Positions 42,889 to 52,723 of a stretch of 64,000 nt of DNA are shown one piece after another. Position numbers and translations under genes: made by a program. Under the pieces are notes generated by a model. That model was not told where the DNA came from, did no database searches, and saw only the letters and a list, made by a program, of their open reading frames with translations. Positions within the stretch are counted from its first letter, which is position 1. Every line of letters begins with the position of its first letter. Source of the stretch: Gallionella sp. (GTDB taxonomy: Bacteria > Pseudomonadota > Gammaproteobacteria > Burkholderiales > Gallionellaceae); NCBI GenBank assembly GCA_003153155.1, contig PLWV01000021.1:3557-67556 (forward strand), read 5' to 3'.

Positions 42889-43518
42889 CTAAAAGTTTTC
42901 CTTTCTCTTGTTTTTCTCTATCGCCGTTCTAAGGTTATTCATGCACGCGGACAGCTTGCCGACTTCGTTCTGGTCTAGCCGCTTATCGAATTGAAATACG
43001 TCATCCGGACCATCCTCATTTCTATTAAGCCCGACCTTGAAGCTTTCCTGAGATATCGCGACTAACAAATCCATGGTGCTGGCGAATTCCGCTGATGCCA
43101 TATAGGCGTCGTTGTGCGACGATTCGCCGTTTTTATAAATCAGCGGTTCCTTTCCCGAATCGGGTTTGATCCAGGCCTTCCATATCTTTCCGATGTTTGC
43201 ATAGGTGATCTTGCCGTCCTGTAACAGAGGAACACCTTCCTTCACGTTTACTTTTCTGGCGACCACTTTGATCACCCCGAAGGTAGCCCCCGTTCCCTTC
43301 ATGAACACAGTGATCAACACGTTGAGCCACAAGTCGTCCTTGATCTCCCCGGTTATTCTCAACCCGCAACCCATTTGCCGGCCATCACCGAAATAATCGA
43401 CCACCGCCAGGTTCTGGTTCAAGGGGATTATCGGAGGATGGGGAACTACCGGAGGGGAAGTGTCGGCAAATGCATGGGCGGATAACAGCGCCCCAAAGAG
43501 AAAACCTGAATATTTCAT
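42889..43518 (-). CDS. Exported hypothetical protein
   Basis: ATG at 43518 with GGGAGG upstream is chosen over an in-frame codon at 43536. It starts MKYSGFLFGALLSAHAFA, a signal peptide probably cut before DTSPP, so the 209-aa product is periplasmic. I recognise no family. Beta-like segments include GCGLRITGEIKDDLWLNVLIT. The stop region AAACTTTTAGAAGTTCCC resembles a family B element end, so the last ~4 residues may be repeat-encoded. It stands alone upstream of ychF on the same strand. Confidence 0.65.
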   Translation of the reverse strand: MKYSGFLFGALLSAHAFADTSPPVVPHPPIIPLNQNLAVVDYFGDGRQMGCGLRITGEIKDDLWLNVLITVFMKGTGATFGVIKVVARKVNVKEGVPLLQDGKITYANIGKIWKAWIKPDSGKEPLIYKNGESSHNDAYMASAEFASTMDLLVAISQESFKVGLNRNEDGPDDVFQFDKRLDQNEVGKLSACMNNLRTAIEKNKRKENF

Positions 43519-43621
43519 ATACCCTCCCTTCTGCAACGACCGTAATCGAGTGCTTTATTCGTGATGGGCAAAGGTTAACATAATTGGAACGCGGGCAAGA
43601 TGTTTGTGCTCCCGGAGTTTT

Positions 43622-44713
43622 TTATACGTTGAAGCGGAAGTGCATGACATCGCCGTCCCGCACGATATATTCCTTGCCTTCCACACGCATCTTGCCGGCA
43701 TCCTTCGCGCCCTGTTCGCCTTTGTATTTCATGAAGTCTTCAAAGGCAATCACTTCGGCGCGAATAAAACCGCGCTCGAAGTCGTTGTGGATCACGCCCG
43801 CCGCTTGCGGAGCGGTGTCGCCTTTGTGGATGGTCCAGGCCCGCACTTCTTTCACGCCGGCGGTGAAGTAAGTTTGCAGTCCGAGCAGGTTGTAGCCGGT
43901 GCGGATCAGACGATTCAGGCCGGGTTCGGCTAAACCCGCATCAGCAAGAAATTCTTTTTTGTCTTCATCGGACAGTTCGGCAATCTCCACTTCCAGCGCG
44001 GCGCAAATCGGCACCACTGGCGCGCCTTCCTTGTTGGCGAATTCTTCCAGGCGGGTCAGTAGCGGGTTGTTGCTGAAGCCACCCTCCGCGACATTGGCGA
44101 CATACATGGCGGGCTTGATGGTGAGCAGGCACAGCGGCTGGAGCAGCGCGCGTTGTTCGGCATCCAGCTTCAGCACACGCGCCGGTTTTCCCTGGTCGAG
44201 ATGCGCGGCGACTTGCTCCAGTAACATGCCCAATTTGGCGGCTTCCTTGTCGCCGGATCGCGATTGCTTGCTGTTGCGCTGCTGGGCTTTTTCCACGGTG
44301 GCGAGGTCGGCCAGCGCAAGCTCGGTGTTGATGGTTTCGATGTCGGAAATCGGGTCGACTTTGCCCGCGACGTGAATCACGTTGTCGTCCTCGAAACAGC
44401 GCACCACGTTCAGAATACCATCCGTCTCGCGGATGTTGGCGAGGAACTGGTTGCCCAGCCCTTCGCCCTTGGACGCGCCCGCGACCAAGCCGGCGATGTC
44501 GACGAATTCGGTGATCGCATGTTGCATACGCTGCGGCTTGACGATCTCCGCCAGCGCCGCCATGCGCGCATCCGGCACTTCGACGATACCGACGTTCGGT
44601 TCGATGGTGCAGAAGGGATAATTTTCCGCCGCGATACCCGCCTTGGTCAGCGCATTGAACAAGGTGGATTTGCCCACGTTAGGCAGACCGACGATTCCGC
44701 ATTTCAAACTCAT
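43622..44713 (-). CDS. ychF: Ribosome-binding ATPase YchF
   Basis: A 363-aa OBG-family P-loop protein that prefers ATP because of NVAE in place of NKxD (in [10 protein letters not shown]). The G1 motif is [14 protein letters not shown] and G3 is [16 protein letters not shown]. The middle coiled coil precedes a C-terminal TGS domain ([33 protein letters not shown]). It acts in translation and oxidative stress control. It follows pth on the minus strand, the conserved pth-ychF pair. Confidence 0.97.
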   Translation of the reverse strand: MSLKCGIVGLPNVGKSTLFNALTKAGIAAENYPFCTIEPNVGIVEVPDARMAALAEIVKPQRMQHAITEFVDIAGLVAGASKGEGLGNQFLANIRETDGILNVVRCFEDDNVIHVAGKVDPISDIETINTELALADLATVEKAQQRNSKQSRSGDKEAAKLGMLLEQVAAHLDQGKPARVLKLDAEQRALLQPLCLLTIKPAMYVANVAEGGFSNNPLLTRLEEFANKEGAPVVPICAALEVEIAELSDEDKKEFLADAGLAEPGLNRLIRTGYNLLGLQTYFTAGVKEVRAWTIHKGDTAPQAAGVIHNDFERGFIRAEVIAFEDFMKYKGEQGAKDAGKMRVEGKEYIVRDGDVMHFRFNV

Positions 44714-44731
44714 TGCATTTCCTTTTTAATA

Positions 44732-44822
44732 ACTGCGACCCCAAACCCCTCCCGGCCTCCCCTTGTCAGGGGAGGAGTCCATGCTCTCCCCCTGATAAGG
44801 GGGAGCTGGAGGGGGTTTGGGT
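44732..44822. repeat. G/C-rich inverted repeat between pth and ychF
   Basis: CCAAACCCCTCCCGGCC and GGAGGGGGTTTGGGTTT are the outer arms, with CCCCTTGTCAGGGG and CCCCCTGATAAGGGGG as inner hairpins. It is the same family as 38625-38714, in the opposite order, and ends at the stop codon of pth. Confidence 0.8.
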
Positions 44823-45407
44823 TTACGCACTATGCAGCTTCAACATCGCTGCTTCGGTTTTTCCTTCGATGACCAGATGCGCGATGTTTTGCGCTTGCTG
44901 CATGGCCTCGTCTATCAGTTCGCGTTCTTCGCGTCGCGGATCATGCAACACGTAGTCGGTCACTTCAGCCCGGTCGCCGGGATGGCCGATGCCGAGGCGC
45001 AGCCGCCAAAAATCCTTGCTGCCGAGATGCGCGATAATGTCTTTCAGCCCGTTGTGCCCGCCGTGCCCGCCGCCCATTTTCAGGCGCGCCACACCCGGCG
45101 ACAGATCCAGTTCGTCATGCACGACCAGCATTTCCGCCGGAGCGATCTTGTAGAACTGCGCCAGCGCGCCGACGGCCCGGCCGCTGACATTCATGAAGGT
45201 TTGCGGTTTGAGCAGCAACACTTCATGTCCATGCAACTGACCGCGCGCAGTCAAGCCGTGAAACCTGGTCTCGCTCCTGAAGCTCAGCTTTTGCAGGCGC
45301 GCGAGCTCGTCCACCCACCGGAAGCCGACGTTATGCCGGGTGGTTTCGTATTCGCGTCCGGGGTTGCCCAGACCAACTATCAAACGTATTGCAGTCATTC
45401 CATTCAT
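44823..45407 (-). CDS. pth: Peptidyl-tRNA hydrolase
   Basis: Recycles peptidyl-tRNA dropped by ribosomes. The 194 aa start [20 protein letters not shown], with the essential His in TTRHNVGFR (His-20 equivalent) and the [21 protein letters not shown] and [13 protein letters not shown] blocks all intact; the Asp in DELD is catalytic. A start at 45398 (MTAIRL) is also possible. It lies in the prs-rplY-pth-ychF block; here a family B element separates it from rplY. Confidence 0.97.
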   Translation of the reverse strand: MNGMTAIRLIVGLGNPGREYETTRHNVGFRWVDELARLQKLSFRSETRFHGLTARGQLHGHEVLLLKPQTFMNVSGRAVGALAQFYKIAPAEMLVVHDELDLSPGVARLKMGGGHGGHNGLKDIIAHLGSKDFWRLRLGIGHPGDRAEVTDYVLHDPRREERELIDEAMQQAQNIAHLVIEGKTEAAMLKLHSA

Positions 45408-45418
45408 AGCGCCTAAAT

Positions 45419-45617
45419 GGCACCTCTATAAATTCAAAATCCTGATGAAACAACTAGCCATTCCACTAGGCCGCCAAAATACAGCAGCCAAGTGGCTGGT
45501 TATAAGTGAGACAAGGCGCGAAAGAAATTTTAGTGCGCAGCATATGATTTATATGTAAGCGATAAAATTTCTTGAGCAACACCGTATCACGACGGAGTTT
45601 GGATTTATAGAGGCGCC
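45419..45617 (-). repeat. Family B palindromic element (copy 4) with nested family A unit
   Basis: The ends GGCACCTCTATAAATTCAAA and, reversed from the right, GGCGCCTCTATAAATCCAAA form the terminal inverted repeats. The interior is itself palindromic: AAGAAATTTTA pairs with TAAAATTTCTT around a CATATG-type loop. A full family A unit sits at 45443-45502. It fills the rplY-pth gap upstream of the rplY terminator. Confidence 0.85.
45443..45502 (-). repeat. Family A 60-bp unit nested in a family B element (copy 6)
   Basis: On the minus strand: head TAACCAG, stem CCACTTGGCTGCT, loop GTATTTT, stem GGCGGCCTAGTGG, tail AATGGCTAGTTGTTTCATCA. Sixty bases exactly. In the plus frame it reads LAIPLGRQNTAAKWLV. 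Confidence 0.9.
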
Positions 45618-45623
45618 ATGAAA

Positions 45624-45656
45624 AAACCCGCCACAGCTTTCGATATGGCGGGTTTG
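45624..45656 (-). terminator. Terminator downstream of rplY
   Basis: On the minus strand AAACCCGCCA pairs with TGGCGGGTTT around a 12-base loop, followed by TTTTC. It lies 20-52 bases after the rplY stop. Confidence 0.88.
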
Positions 45657-45675
45657 ATTTACTTGGCTTGCTTGG

Positions 45676-46398
45676 TTACTTGGCTTTTTTGGCGGCAGGA
45701 GCGGCAGGGGCTGCAGCAGCAGGGGTAGCTCCTGCCGTTTTAGCAACGCCTGCAGCCGCCGCAGGAGCTGATGCCGCAGAAGCAGCTGCGGCGGCCTCTG
45801 CCTCGGCAGTCACTTCAGCTTCCATCATGCCACGCGGCACTTGCACGGTAGCCACCACCGCTTTAGCGGCATGCGCCCCGTGTGCAGCAGCTTCCACGCC
45901 TTTGGGCAACTTCAGGTCGGCCACGTGGATGGAATGGCCCAGTGCCAGATGAGCCAAGTCCACTTCGATGAAGACTGGCAGATCTTTGGGCAAACAAGTG
46001 ATGTCCAGATCGGTCATCACGTGGCTGATCTTGCCGCCACCGTCCTTCACACCCGGCGAGATGTCGGCATTCAAGAAATGCAGCGGCACTTTGATATGCA
46101 TCTTTTTGTTCGCGTCCACGCGCTGGAAGTCGATGTGTTGCACTTGCTGGCGGAACGGGTGCATCACGAAATCGCGCAACAGCACGGGCTCTTTTTTGCC
46201 ATCCAGATTCAACGTCAATATGGAAGCATGGAACGCTTCCGCGCGCAGCTTGTAATACAGCTCATTGTGATCGATGTCGATCAGGTTCACGTCGCCCGCG
46301 CCATACACAACACCTGGCACGCGGCCGGTGTTACGCAGACGGCGGCTCGCACCCGTGCCTTGCGCCTTACGATTTGTTGCATTGATCTCAATTGCCAT
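45676..46398 (-). CDS. rplY: 50S ribosomal protein L25/general stress protein Ctc
   Basis: The long, two-domain form of L25 (Ctc/TL5 type), 240 aa. ATG at 46398, with GGAG 9 bases upstream, gives [21 protein letters not shown]. The 5S rRNA-binding domain (about 1-95) includes [17 protein letters not shown] and [18 protein letters not shown], and the C-terminal domain runs to about 190. A tail of ~50 residues is almost entirely Ala with Glu, Pro and Lys, a common feature in this class. It is the second gene after prs. Confidence 0.95.
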   Translation of the reverse strand: MAIEINATNRKAQGTGASRRLRNTGRVPGVVYGAGDVNLIDIDHNELYYKLRAEAFHASILTLNLDGKKEPVLLRDFVMHPFRQQVQHIDFQRVDANKKMHIKVPLHFLNADISPGVKDGGGKISHVMTDLDITCLPKDLPVFIEVDLAHLALGHSIHVADLKLPKGVEAAAHGAHAAKAVVATVQVPRGMMEAEVTAEAEAAAAASAASAPAAAAGVAKTAGATPAAAAPAAPAAKKAK

Positions 46399-46500
46399 TT
46401 CACTTCTCCAAAAAACAGAATCGCCCGCGACCAGACGATTCAACATTTGCGGTAGCCAACATGGCTACCGCTAAAAACTTACTCAGTGAAGGCTATTTAC

Positions 46501-47451
46501 TTATTCAGTAAATAGGGAGCTCACCGACTCTTCACTATTGATGCGTCGTATCGTTTCCGCCAGCAATTCAGCCGTGCTCAATTGACGGATGCGCTTGCAG
46601 TTGCGTGCTGCCTCGTTCAACGGGATGGTGTCGGTGATCACCAACTCATCCATCGCGGAATTCTCGATGCGCTCGATTGCCGTGCCGGACAGCACCGCAT
46701 GGGTACAGTAGGCCAATATGCGCGTCGCGCCCTTTTCCTTTAACGCGTTGGCGGCTTCGCACAACGTGTTGGCGGTATCCACCATGTCATCCATGATCAG
46801 ACAAGTGCGTCCCGCCACCTCGCCGATGATATTCATCACCTTCGCCACGTTCGGCTTGGGACGGCGCTTGTCAATGATCGCCAGGTCCGCATCCAGTTGC
46901 TTCGCCAGCGCTCGGGCACGTACCACACCGCCCACGTCCGGCGATACCACGATCAGATCCGGGTAATTGTGCTTCCACACGTCGGATAGCAAGATCGGGC
47001 TGGCGTAAATGTTGTCCACCGGAATATCGAAGAAGCCCTGAATCTGGTCGGAGTGCAGATCCATGGTCAACAGACGATCCACGCCGGCACTGCTCAACAT
47101 ATCTGCCACCAGTTTGGCGGTTATTGCGACCCGCGCCGAGCGCAAGCGGCGATCCTGGCGAGCGTAGCCGAAATACGGCATCGCCGCGGTGATACGTCCC
47201 GCAGAAGCGCGTTTCAACGCATCTACCATCACCAATACTTCCATCAGGTTGTCATTGGTTGGCGCGCAAGTGGATTGCAGCACGAACACATCCCGACCAC
47301 GCACATTCTCAAGAATTTCCACCATCACCTCACCGTCGGAGAAACGCCCCACCTTGGCTCTACCGAGATGCAGGTGAAGATGCCGAGCGACCGCTTCAGC
47401 GAGCTTAGGATTGGCATTGCCGGTGAACACCATCAAGCTGTCATAGGACAC
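46501..47451 (-). CDS. prs: Ribose-phosphate pyrophosphokinase
   Basis: Makes PRPP from ribose 5-phosphate and ATP for nucleotide, His and Trp synthesis. The 316 aa, with a GTG start at 47451, begin [18 protein letters not shown]. Motifs: [43 protein letters not shown] (ATP loop), the ribose-5-P/PRPP loop [16 protein letters not shown] and [13 protein letters not shown]. Located just after tRNA-Gln, the normal order lolB-ispE-tRNA-prs-rplY. An in-frame ATG lies 6 codons inside. Confidence 0.97.
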   Translation of the reverse strand: MSYDSLMVFTGNANPKLAEAVARHLHLHLGRAKVGRFSDGEVMVEILENVRGRDVFVLQSTCAPTNDNLMEVLVMVDALKRASAGRITAAMPYFGYARQDRRLRSARVAITAKLVADMLSSAGVDRLLTMDLHSDQIQGFFDIPVDNIYASPILLSDVWKHNYPDLIVVSPDVGGVVRARALAKQLDADLAIIDKRRPKPNVAKVMNIIGEVAGRTCLIMDDMVDTANTLCEAANALKEKGATRILAYCTHAVLSGTAIERIENSAMDELVITDTIPLNEAARNCKRIRQLSTAELLAETIRRINSEESVSSLFTE

Positions 47452-47499
47452 GTGCGACCCCTTAAAGAATCAAAACACCAAGGCACACGCCCTGAGATT

Positions 47500-47574
47500 T
47501 GGCTGGGGAGGTAGGGATCGAACCTACGAATGCTGGGATCAAAACCCAGTGCCTTACCACTTGGCGACTCCCCA
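47500..47574 (-). tRNA. tRNA-Gln (anticodon TTG)
   Basis: Read on the minus strand: acceptor TGGGGAG with CTCCCCA, the anticodon stem CTGGG/CCCAG enclosing TTTTGAT (anticodon TTG), the T-arm GTTCGATCC, and an encoded 3' CCA (GCCA). Its place between ispE and prs is conserved in betaproteobacteria. Confidence 0.97.
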
Positions 47575-47629
47575 ATAACCTACAGCAACCACTAACAACT
47601 TACTATTCGTACGTTGGTAAGCAATCGCC

Positions 47630-48487
47630 TTACTCAAGCACCCAATCATGCAACGGATGCTTTGCTAAACCTTGCGCCACCACACCGCGCATCCCGTGCG
47701 GCAACTGTTCCATTATTGCTTCGGCTTGGCTGCGATTGGCAAACTCGGCGAACACACATGCGCCAGACCCGGTTATCATCGCTTTGCCGAATTTATTGAG
47801 ACTAGCTATATAGCGCCCCACTTCCGGGTAGAGATTGCACACCACAGATTGCAGATCGTTGCGAAGTTGCCGCTCCCAGAATTGCCGTTTCGAGAGGGCG
47901 CGCATTGTGATGGAAACCGCATCCCGTGTCAATTCAGGATGCGCAAAAATCTGTGCGGTAGGCACCTGTACCGGCGGAAACAGCACCACGTACCACGCCT
48001 CCACCAGGGGATAAGCTTGCAACTCTTCGCCCACCCCCTCGGCGAACGCGTTCTCGCCGAACACGAACACAGGCACATCCGCGCCCAAACGCAAGCCTAG
48101 TTGCATCAAGCGTGTGCGTGACAAACCCAATGACCACAAGCGATTCAGCGCAATCAGAGTGGTCGCCGCGTCCGAACTGCCGCCACCCAAACCGCCGCCC
48201 ATCGGGATGCGCTTTTCCACCGCGATGTCCACGCCCAATCTGCACCCGGTCTCGCTTTGCAACAGACGCGCCGCGCGCACGCATAAATCCTGATCCTCCG
48301 CCACGCCCTCAATAGCATTGGTACGCCGCACCACGCCGTCTTCGCGCAAGCTGAAGTGCAGCGTGTCATGCAGGTCAATGAAGCGGAACAGGGTTTGCAG
48401 CAGGTGATAGCCGTCCGGCCTGCGTCCGACGACATGGAGGAACAAATTTAATTTTGCCGGTGCGGGGCAGGTGAGTTTAAGGGGCAT
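47630..48487 (-). CDS. ispE: 4-diphosphocytidyl-2-C-methyl-D-erythritol kinase
   Basis: A GHMP-kinase step of the non-mevalonate (MEP) isoprenoid pathway, 285 aa. ATG at 48487 gives MPLKLTCPAPAKLNLFLHV, the family N-terminus; the longer in-frame reading lies within a repeat. The ATP loop is RIPMGGGLGGGSSDAATTL, with NLFLHVVGRRPDGYHLLQT and TGSGACVFAEF. The start codon lies inside the GGGCATC terminus of a repeat element (48483-48625), so its ribosome binding site is repeat-derived and weak (CTAAAG). It is downstream of lolB. Confidence 0.96.
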   Translation of the reverse strand: MPLKLTCPAPAKLNLFLHVVGRRPDGYHLLQTLFRFIDLHDTLHFSLREDGVVRRTNAIEGVAEDQDLCVRAARLLQSETGCRLGVDIAVEKRIPMGGGLGGGSSDAATTLIALNRLWSLGLSRTRLMQLGLRLGADVPVFVFGENAFAEGVGEELQAYPLVEAWYVVLFPPVQVPTAQIFAHPELTRDAVSITMRALSKRQFWERQLRNDLQSVVCNLYPEVGRYIASLNKFGKAMITGSGACVFAEFANRSQAEAIMEQLPHGMRGVVAQGLAKHPLHDWVLE

Positions 48488-48625
48488 CTTTAGAAATTCG
48501 CTTTTCCGGGATGAAGCGCAAGAAGCCGCGCAGCGAACGACGAGACATATCAGATAGATAGGCGAGAAGTGAGCGAGCACGCGACGCAGCGATTCGCCTG
48601 GAAAATAAATTTATAGGGATGCCCT
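48483..48625. repeat. Family B-short palindromic element between lolB and ispE
   Basis: GGGCATCTTTAGAAATTCGC at the left and AAATTTATAGGGATGCCC at the right are inverted repeats. The minus-strand interior shares GTCGCGTGCTCGCTCA and TCGCTGCGCGGC with the element at 58096-58215. It spans exactly from the ispE start codon to the lolB stop. Confidence 0.8.
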
Positions 48626-49195
48626 TCATTGTGGATTCCATTCCCACTCATCGATCAGCAATTGCACCTGCATATCTTCATGGCTTAACTGCATGCGCGT
48701 CGGCAAGCTGTCCGGCCTGGTGTCGGCATAGCGCAGGTAGCGCACTTCCCAACCATCCTGACGCAGCACGGTGATTCGACCATTGGTATCACGCTCGATT
48801 TGCGCCTGGGTATCGGCAGCCGGCAGACCCAGCACCCATTGATGCAGGCCGACCAGCGGTAAATGCCAGCCCAATACCTGTTGCATCAGCGATTCTGCAT
48901 CAACATCTTGATAGTGTTTATCGCCATCATCCAGCGTCGCATTGCTATCGTCGCGATAAACGCGCGCGGCAGTTTGCCCGAGCGGGGTGAGCAGCAGGAT
49001 TTCATCGGATCGCACCTGATGTGTCCAGTGCAGCCCGGCGGAATGCCGCTCGCCCTGATGATTGATCGAGATGCGTCCGTTCATTGCGAACGGCGCTGAT
49101 TCCGGCTGTGCGGGGCGCGCAACCAGCATCGGGGCAGGGGGTAATAACGCGCAGCCGCTCAACATGGCCAGCCCCAAAAATACCAGCCACCGCAT
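48626..49195 (-). CDS. lolB: Outer-membrane lipoprotein receptor LolB
   Basis: Receives lipoproteins from LolA and inserts them into the outer membrane. The 189-aa precursor has a lipobox LSGC (Cys at 15) after MRWLVFLGLAMLSGC. The mature part has FAMNGRISINHQGERHSAGLHW, ILLLTPLGQTAARVY and LPLVGLHQWVLGLP, as in LolB. It lies downstream of the TPR lipoprotein (2-base gap) and upstream of ispE, a conserved order. Confidence 0.93.
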   Translation of the reverse strand: MRWLVFLGLAMLSGCALLPPAPMLVARPAQPESAPFAMNGRISINHQGERHSAGLHWTHQVRSDEILLLTPLGQTAARVYRDDSNATLDDGDKHYQDVDAESLMQQVLGWHLPLVGLHQWVLGLPAADTQAQIERDTNGRITVLRQDGWEVRYLRYADTRPDSLPTRMQLSHEDMQVQLLIDEWEWNPQ

Positions 49196-49197
49196 CT

Positions 49198-50943
49198 TCA
49201 GGGACCGAATTTTTTGATGACTGCTTGCAGTTGCTCATTGCCGGAATTTTCCTTGAGGCTATCCTGCCAAATCTTTTTGGCTTCATCTTTATCGCCGCGC
49301 ACCCACAACACTTCGCCCAGATGCGCAGCGATCTCGGGATTGGCATTGCCGGCGAAAGCGCGCCGCAACATCTTCACGCTCTCATCCAGCTTGCCGCTGC
49401 GATAGTAGCCCCAGCCCACGCTGTCCATGATGGCGGCATCATCAGGCGCAAGCTGCAGGGCTTTTTCCACCAGCTGCATCGCTTCCGGAATGCGCTCGTT
49501 GCGTTCCAACATGCCATAGCCCAGCGCATTGTAGGCTTGCGCGTGATCGGGTTTGATTTTGATCAGCTTGCGCATCAATTGCTCGAACACGTCCGGCTTG
49601 CCGATCTTGTCGGCCATCATCGCGGTCTCATAAAGCAGATCAATATGATTGGGCAGCTTCTCCAGGGCCTGATTCAACACCCGATATGCCTCGTCAAATT
49701 GATTCGCCTCGCGCAATAATTGCGCCTCGATCATCACCAGTTGCACGCGCTGCTGATTGTCAGTGGCCCGCGCCTGCTGCAACAGCTGGCGCGCTTCGGC
49801 AAGTTGACCGCGCTTGCTCAGCAAATAAGCGATGCGGATCTGCGCAGCCATCAGATATTCGCCATCCTTGACCTCGCGATAATAGGCGATTGCTTCTTCC
49901 TCGTTTTTCTTCGCCTCGCTCAACTGCCCGAGGTAATACTGCACCGTATCCTGCTCTTTCTTGCCCTTGCTGAGTGCCTGCTTGAGTTGTATCTCCGCAC
50001 TCTTAAAATCGTTCAACTGCAGCGAAATCAGTGCGATGGCATAGGCCATATCCGGGTTATCGGGATTTTCGTCCGCCATTCGCTGAAATTCGTCCCGCGC
50101 CGGCTTGTATTGTTTTTGATCAAGCAATGCGCGTGCATATTGCAAACGAATTTCACGCGCATCGGGATAGCTCGACAAATAGCTGCGCAACACATCCAAA
50201 CCCTGTTGCGGCGCATTCTTCTGCAACAATAGCGCCTCCAATGAGACCGCCATATCCCACTCGGGACGCAGGCTGCGCGCCTGCCTTGCCTCGTTTAACG
50301 CAAGCTCCCCGTCGCCGGACGCTTGCGCCAATTGCGCCACCCCCCAATGCGCTTCAGCCACACGCGGGTAGAGCTGCGCGAGTTGGCGCAACAACTTCAA
50401 CGCCGCCGCCTTATCCGGATAGGTAGCCAGCATTTGATAAATTTGAACAAAGGTCTGTGCGGAATGGTCTTCGTCCGCTTTCAACAATTTAACCAGTTCC
50501 TCGCTGGCTTCGTCGAGCTTGCCGCTGCGCAACAATACCGAAGACAGCATACGTCTGGCCATAAGCGAAGACGGATCGGCATCACGCCAAATCCTGAGCG
50601 CCTCGATAGCCTTGTCGTTTTGGCCGAATTGAAGCGCCAGGTGAGCAGCGCGCATGGCAAGGCGCGGGTCGCGCGTTTTCTTTGCCAAATCCGAACTACC
50701 CTCGACGGCGAGAGTATCGTTTCCACGCTGACTGGCGATTTCGGATAGCAAGAATTCATAGAGCAACTCGCTGCTCAACTCAACGTTGGGCAACACCTGC
50801 GGCGCTTCTGCCTGCGGCTCAGGCTGCTCGACCTGATCCGCAGCCTCCGGTTGGCCAATCTGATTCACGGGGGTGCGCGCGGGGGCGTGCGCACAAGCGG
50901 TGAGCAGCAAACTGCCGAGAAGGATGTATTTGAACTGGGCCAT
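49198..50943 (-). CDS. TPR-repeat lipoprotein
   Basis: A 581-aa protein. ATG at 50943 begins MAQFKYILLGSLLLTACAHA with a lipobox LTAC; an earlier in-frame start (50973) would mask it. The mature region has at least ten TPR motifs, including YLLSKRGQLAEARQLLQQA, LGYGMLERNERIPEAMQLVEKAL and SVGWGYYRSGKLDESVKMLRRAF. It resembles the large TPR lipoprotein found before lolB in betaproteobacteria, probably involved in envelope protein assembly or interaction. It ends 2 bases before lolB. Confidence 0.9.
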   Translation of the reverse strand: MAQFKYILLGSLLLTACAHAPARTPVNQIGQPEAADQVEQPEPQAEAPQVLPNVELSSELLYEFLLSEIASQRGNDTLAVEGSSDLAKKTRDPRLAMRAAHLALQFGQNDKAIEALRIWRDADPSSLMARRMLSSVLLRSGKLDEASEELVKLLKADEDHSAQTFVQIYQMLATYPDKAAALKLLRQLAQLYPRVAEAHWGVAQLAQASGDGELALNEARQARSLRPEWDMAVSLEALLLQKNAPQQGLDVLRSYLSSYPDAREIRLQYARALLDQKQYKPARDEFQRMADENPDNPDMAYAIALISLQLNDFKSAEIQLKQALSKGKKEQDTVQYYLGQLSEAKKNEEEAIAYYREVKDGEYLMAAQIRIAYLLSKRGQLAEARQLLQQARATDNQQRVQLVMIEAQLLREANQFDEAYRVLNQALEKLPNHIDLLYETAMMADKIGKPDVFEQLMRKLIKIKPDHAQAYNALGYGMLERNERIPEAMQLVEKALQLAPDDAAIMDSVGWGYYRSGKLDESVKMLRRAFAGNANPEIAAHLGEVLWVRGDKDEAKKIWQDSLKENSGNEQLQAVIKKFGP

Positions 50944-51020
50944 AACAATACTGCTTTTGATGTGGGCGCACATAATAGGTTATATTTAGCCAAATTCACA
51001 ACCATGACGACCACTAGCCC

Positions 51021-51980
51021 TTGCCTAACATCACTCCCGAAATAACCCTTTCCGCACGCAACCTGACGCGCCGCTTCGGCAATCACCTGGTCATTCATAA
51101 CGTGTCGCTGGAATTGAAGCGCGGAGAAGTGCTGGGCTTGCTCGGACACAACGGCGCGGGAAAAACCACCACGCTGCAAATGCTGACCGGCTGTTTGCTG
51201 CCGAACAGCGGCGAAATCGAAATCTGCGGCATCAGTCTGTTGCGCAAACCCACGCTGGCGAAAGCGCACCTCGGCTACCTGCCGGAAACCCCGCCGTTAT
51301 ACCGCGAACTCAGCGTGAACGATTACCTGACATTTGCGGCGCGATTGCGCGGCATGGAATCCGCCGCAGTGGCCGAGGCACTGGCGCAAACCAGGCAACG
51401 CTGCGGCCTGGAAGCGGTCAGCAAAAAGATCATCGGCACCTTGTCCAAGGGTTATCAGCAACGCGTCGGCATCGCGCAAGCCATCATCCATCGTCCAGCC
51501 GTGATCGTGCTGGACGAACCCACCATCGGCCTCGACCCCGTGCAAATCCGCGGGATACGCAGCCTGATCCGCGAATTGGGCGATACGCACAGCGTGATCC
51601 TCTCCACGCATTTGCTCAGCGAAGTGGAAAGCGTCTGCGATCGCGTTGAAATCATGCAGCACGGCAAGCTGATCTATGGCGACACCAGTGCGCACATGCA
51701 GCAACACGGGAGCGTATCAGGCTTCACCATCAGCCTGCGCAACCCGCCGCCGCTGAGTGTTCTGGAAGGTATTGCCGGCATCAGCCACGTCGAGCAACTT
51801 TCCGCCACGCAGTTCCGCGTGTTGCATGCACCGGATCACAACCCCAAAGGCGAGTTGCTTACCCTGGCAGAACAACAAGGCTGGCAACTGGAACAACTCA
51901 CGCCGCTGCAAGCCACGCTGGAAGACGTGTTCGTCAAGATCACCGACACTGAAAAAAATGCTGCAGGGGAAACGAAATGA
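51021..51980 (+). CDS. ABC-2 transporter ATP-binding protein (GldA-like)
   Basis: A 319-aa ATPase: Walker A GHNGAGKTTTLQM, Q-loop with YLPETPPLY, signature LSKGYQQRVGIAQ, Walker B VIVLDEPTIGLDP, and STHLLSEV (H-loop). The start is TTG at 51021, as no ATG lies in frame. The C-terminal ~100 residues (from HGKLIYGD) are the extension common to multidrug/NosF/GldA ABC proteins. It forms a tight operon with the following permease (ATGA overlap) and the GldG-like protein. The substrate cannot be told. Confidence 0.93.
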   Translation: MPNITPEITLSARNLTRRFGNHLVIHNVSLELKRGEVLGLLGHNGAGKTTTLQMLTGCLLPNSGEIEICGISLLRKPTLAKAHLGYLPETPPLYRELSVNDYLTFAARLRGMESAAVAEALAQTRQRCGLEAVSKKIIGTLSKGYQQRVGIAQAIIHRPAVIVLDEPTIGLDPVQIRGIRSLIRELGDTHSVILSTHLLSEVESVCDRVEIMQHGKLIYGDTSAHMQQHGSVSGFTISLRNPPPLSVLEGIAGISHVEQLSATQFRVLHAPDHNPKGELLTLAEQQGWQLEQLTPLQATLEDVFVKITDTEKNAAGETK

Positions 51981-52720
51981 TCCGCCTGCTCGCCCTGCGC
52001 GAACTGCGCAGCCTGTTTGCGATGCCGTCCACCTGGTTCATCCTGGCGGTGCTGCAATTCATTTTCGCGTGGTTCTTTCTGGCGCGGCTGGAAGCATTCC
52101 TGGAAATACAACCGCAGCTTGCACAACTCGCCAATCCGCCCGGCGTGACGACCACGGTCGCCGCACCGATGTTTAACACGGTCGCGCTGCTGCTGATGAT
52201 GCTGGTGCCGATGTTTACCATGCGCCTGATCGCCGAGGAGCGCCGCAACCAAACGCTCGCGCTGCTGCTCTCGGCTCCGCTGTCCGGTCGCCACATCGTG
52301 CTTGGCAAGTTTCTGGGTTTGCTGATCTTTCTGGTCGTGCTGATGACCGGCGTGCCGCTGATGCTCTGCACCCTGGCACTCGGCACAGACCTCGATCACG
52401 GTCTGCTGTTGAGCAATATCCTCGGCCTGCTCCTGCTCACCGCCAGTTATATCGCGCTGGGGCTGTATATTTCCGCGCTCACCACACAACCCATCATCGC
52501 CGCCATCGGCGCGTTCGCGGTGCTGATCGGTTTGTGGCTGGCCGACATCGGCGCGGCGGCGGAAGATTCGCCCTGGCATTCCATCTCGCCGTTCAATCAC
52601 TTCCAAAATTTCAACAACGGCTTGCTGGATAGCAGCGATGTGGCATTCTTCGTTTTGTTCACAGCTGTCTTCCTGTTGCTGACCATGAAGCGGTTGCACA
52701 ACAACCGCAGATACGGATGA
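51977..52720 (+). CDS. ABC-2 permease (GldF-like)
   Basis: A 247-aa integral membrane protein with about six spans (around 20-42, 55-80, 100-125, 145-165, 172-195 and 220-240). The motif LALLLSAPLSGRHIVLGKFLG after RNQT is the ABC-2 coupling element. It starts with an ATGA overlap with the ATPase gene, so the two are cotranslated. It resembles the GldF permease and other gliding-associated ABC-2 permeases that occur widely in proteobacteria. Confidence 0.9.
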   Translation: MIRLLALRELRSLFAMPSTWFILAVLQFIFAWFFLARLEAFLEIQPQLAQLANPPGVTTTVAAPMFNTVALLLMMLVPMFTMRLIAEERRNQTLALLLSAPLSGRHIVLGKFLGLLIFLVVLMTGVPLMLCTLALGTDLDHGLLLSNILGLLLLTASYIALGLYISALTTQPIIAAIGAFAVLIGLWLADIGAAAEDSPWHSISPFNHFQNFNNGLLDSSDVAFFVLFTAVFLLLTMKRLHNNRRYG

Positions 52721-52723
52721 GCC

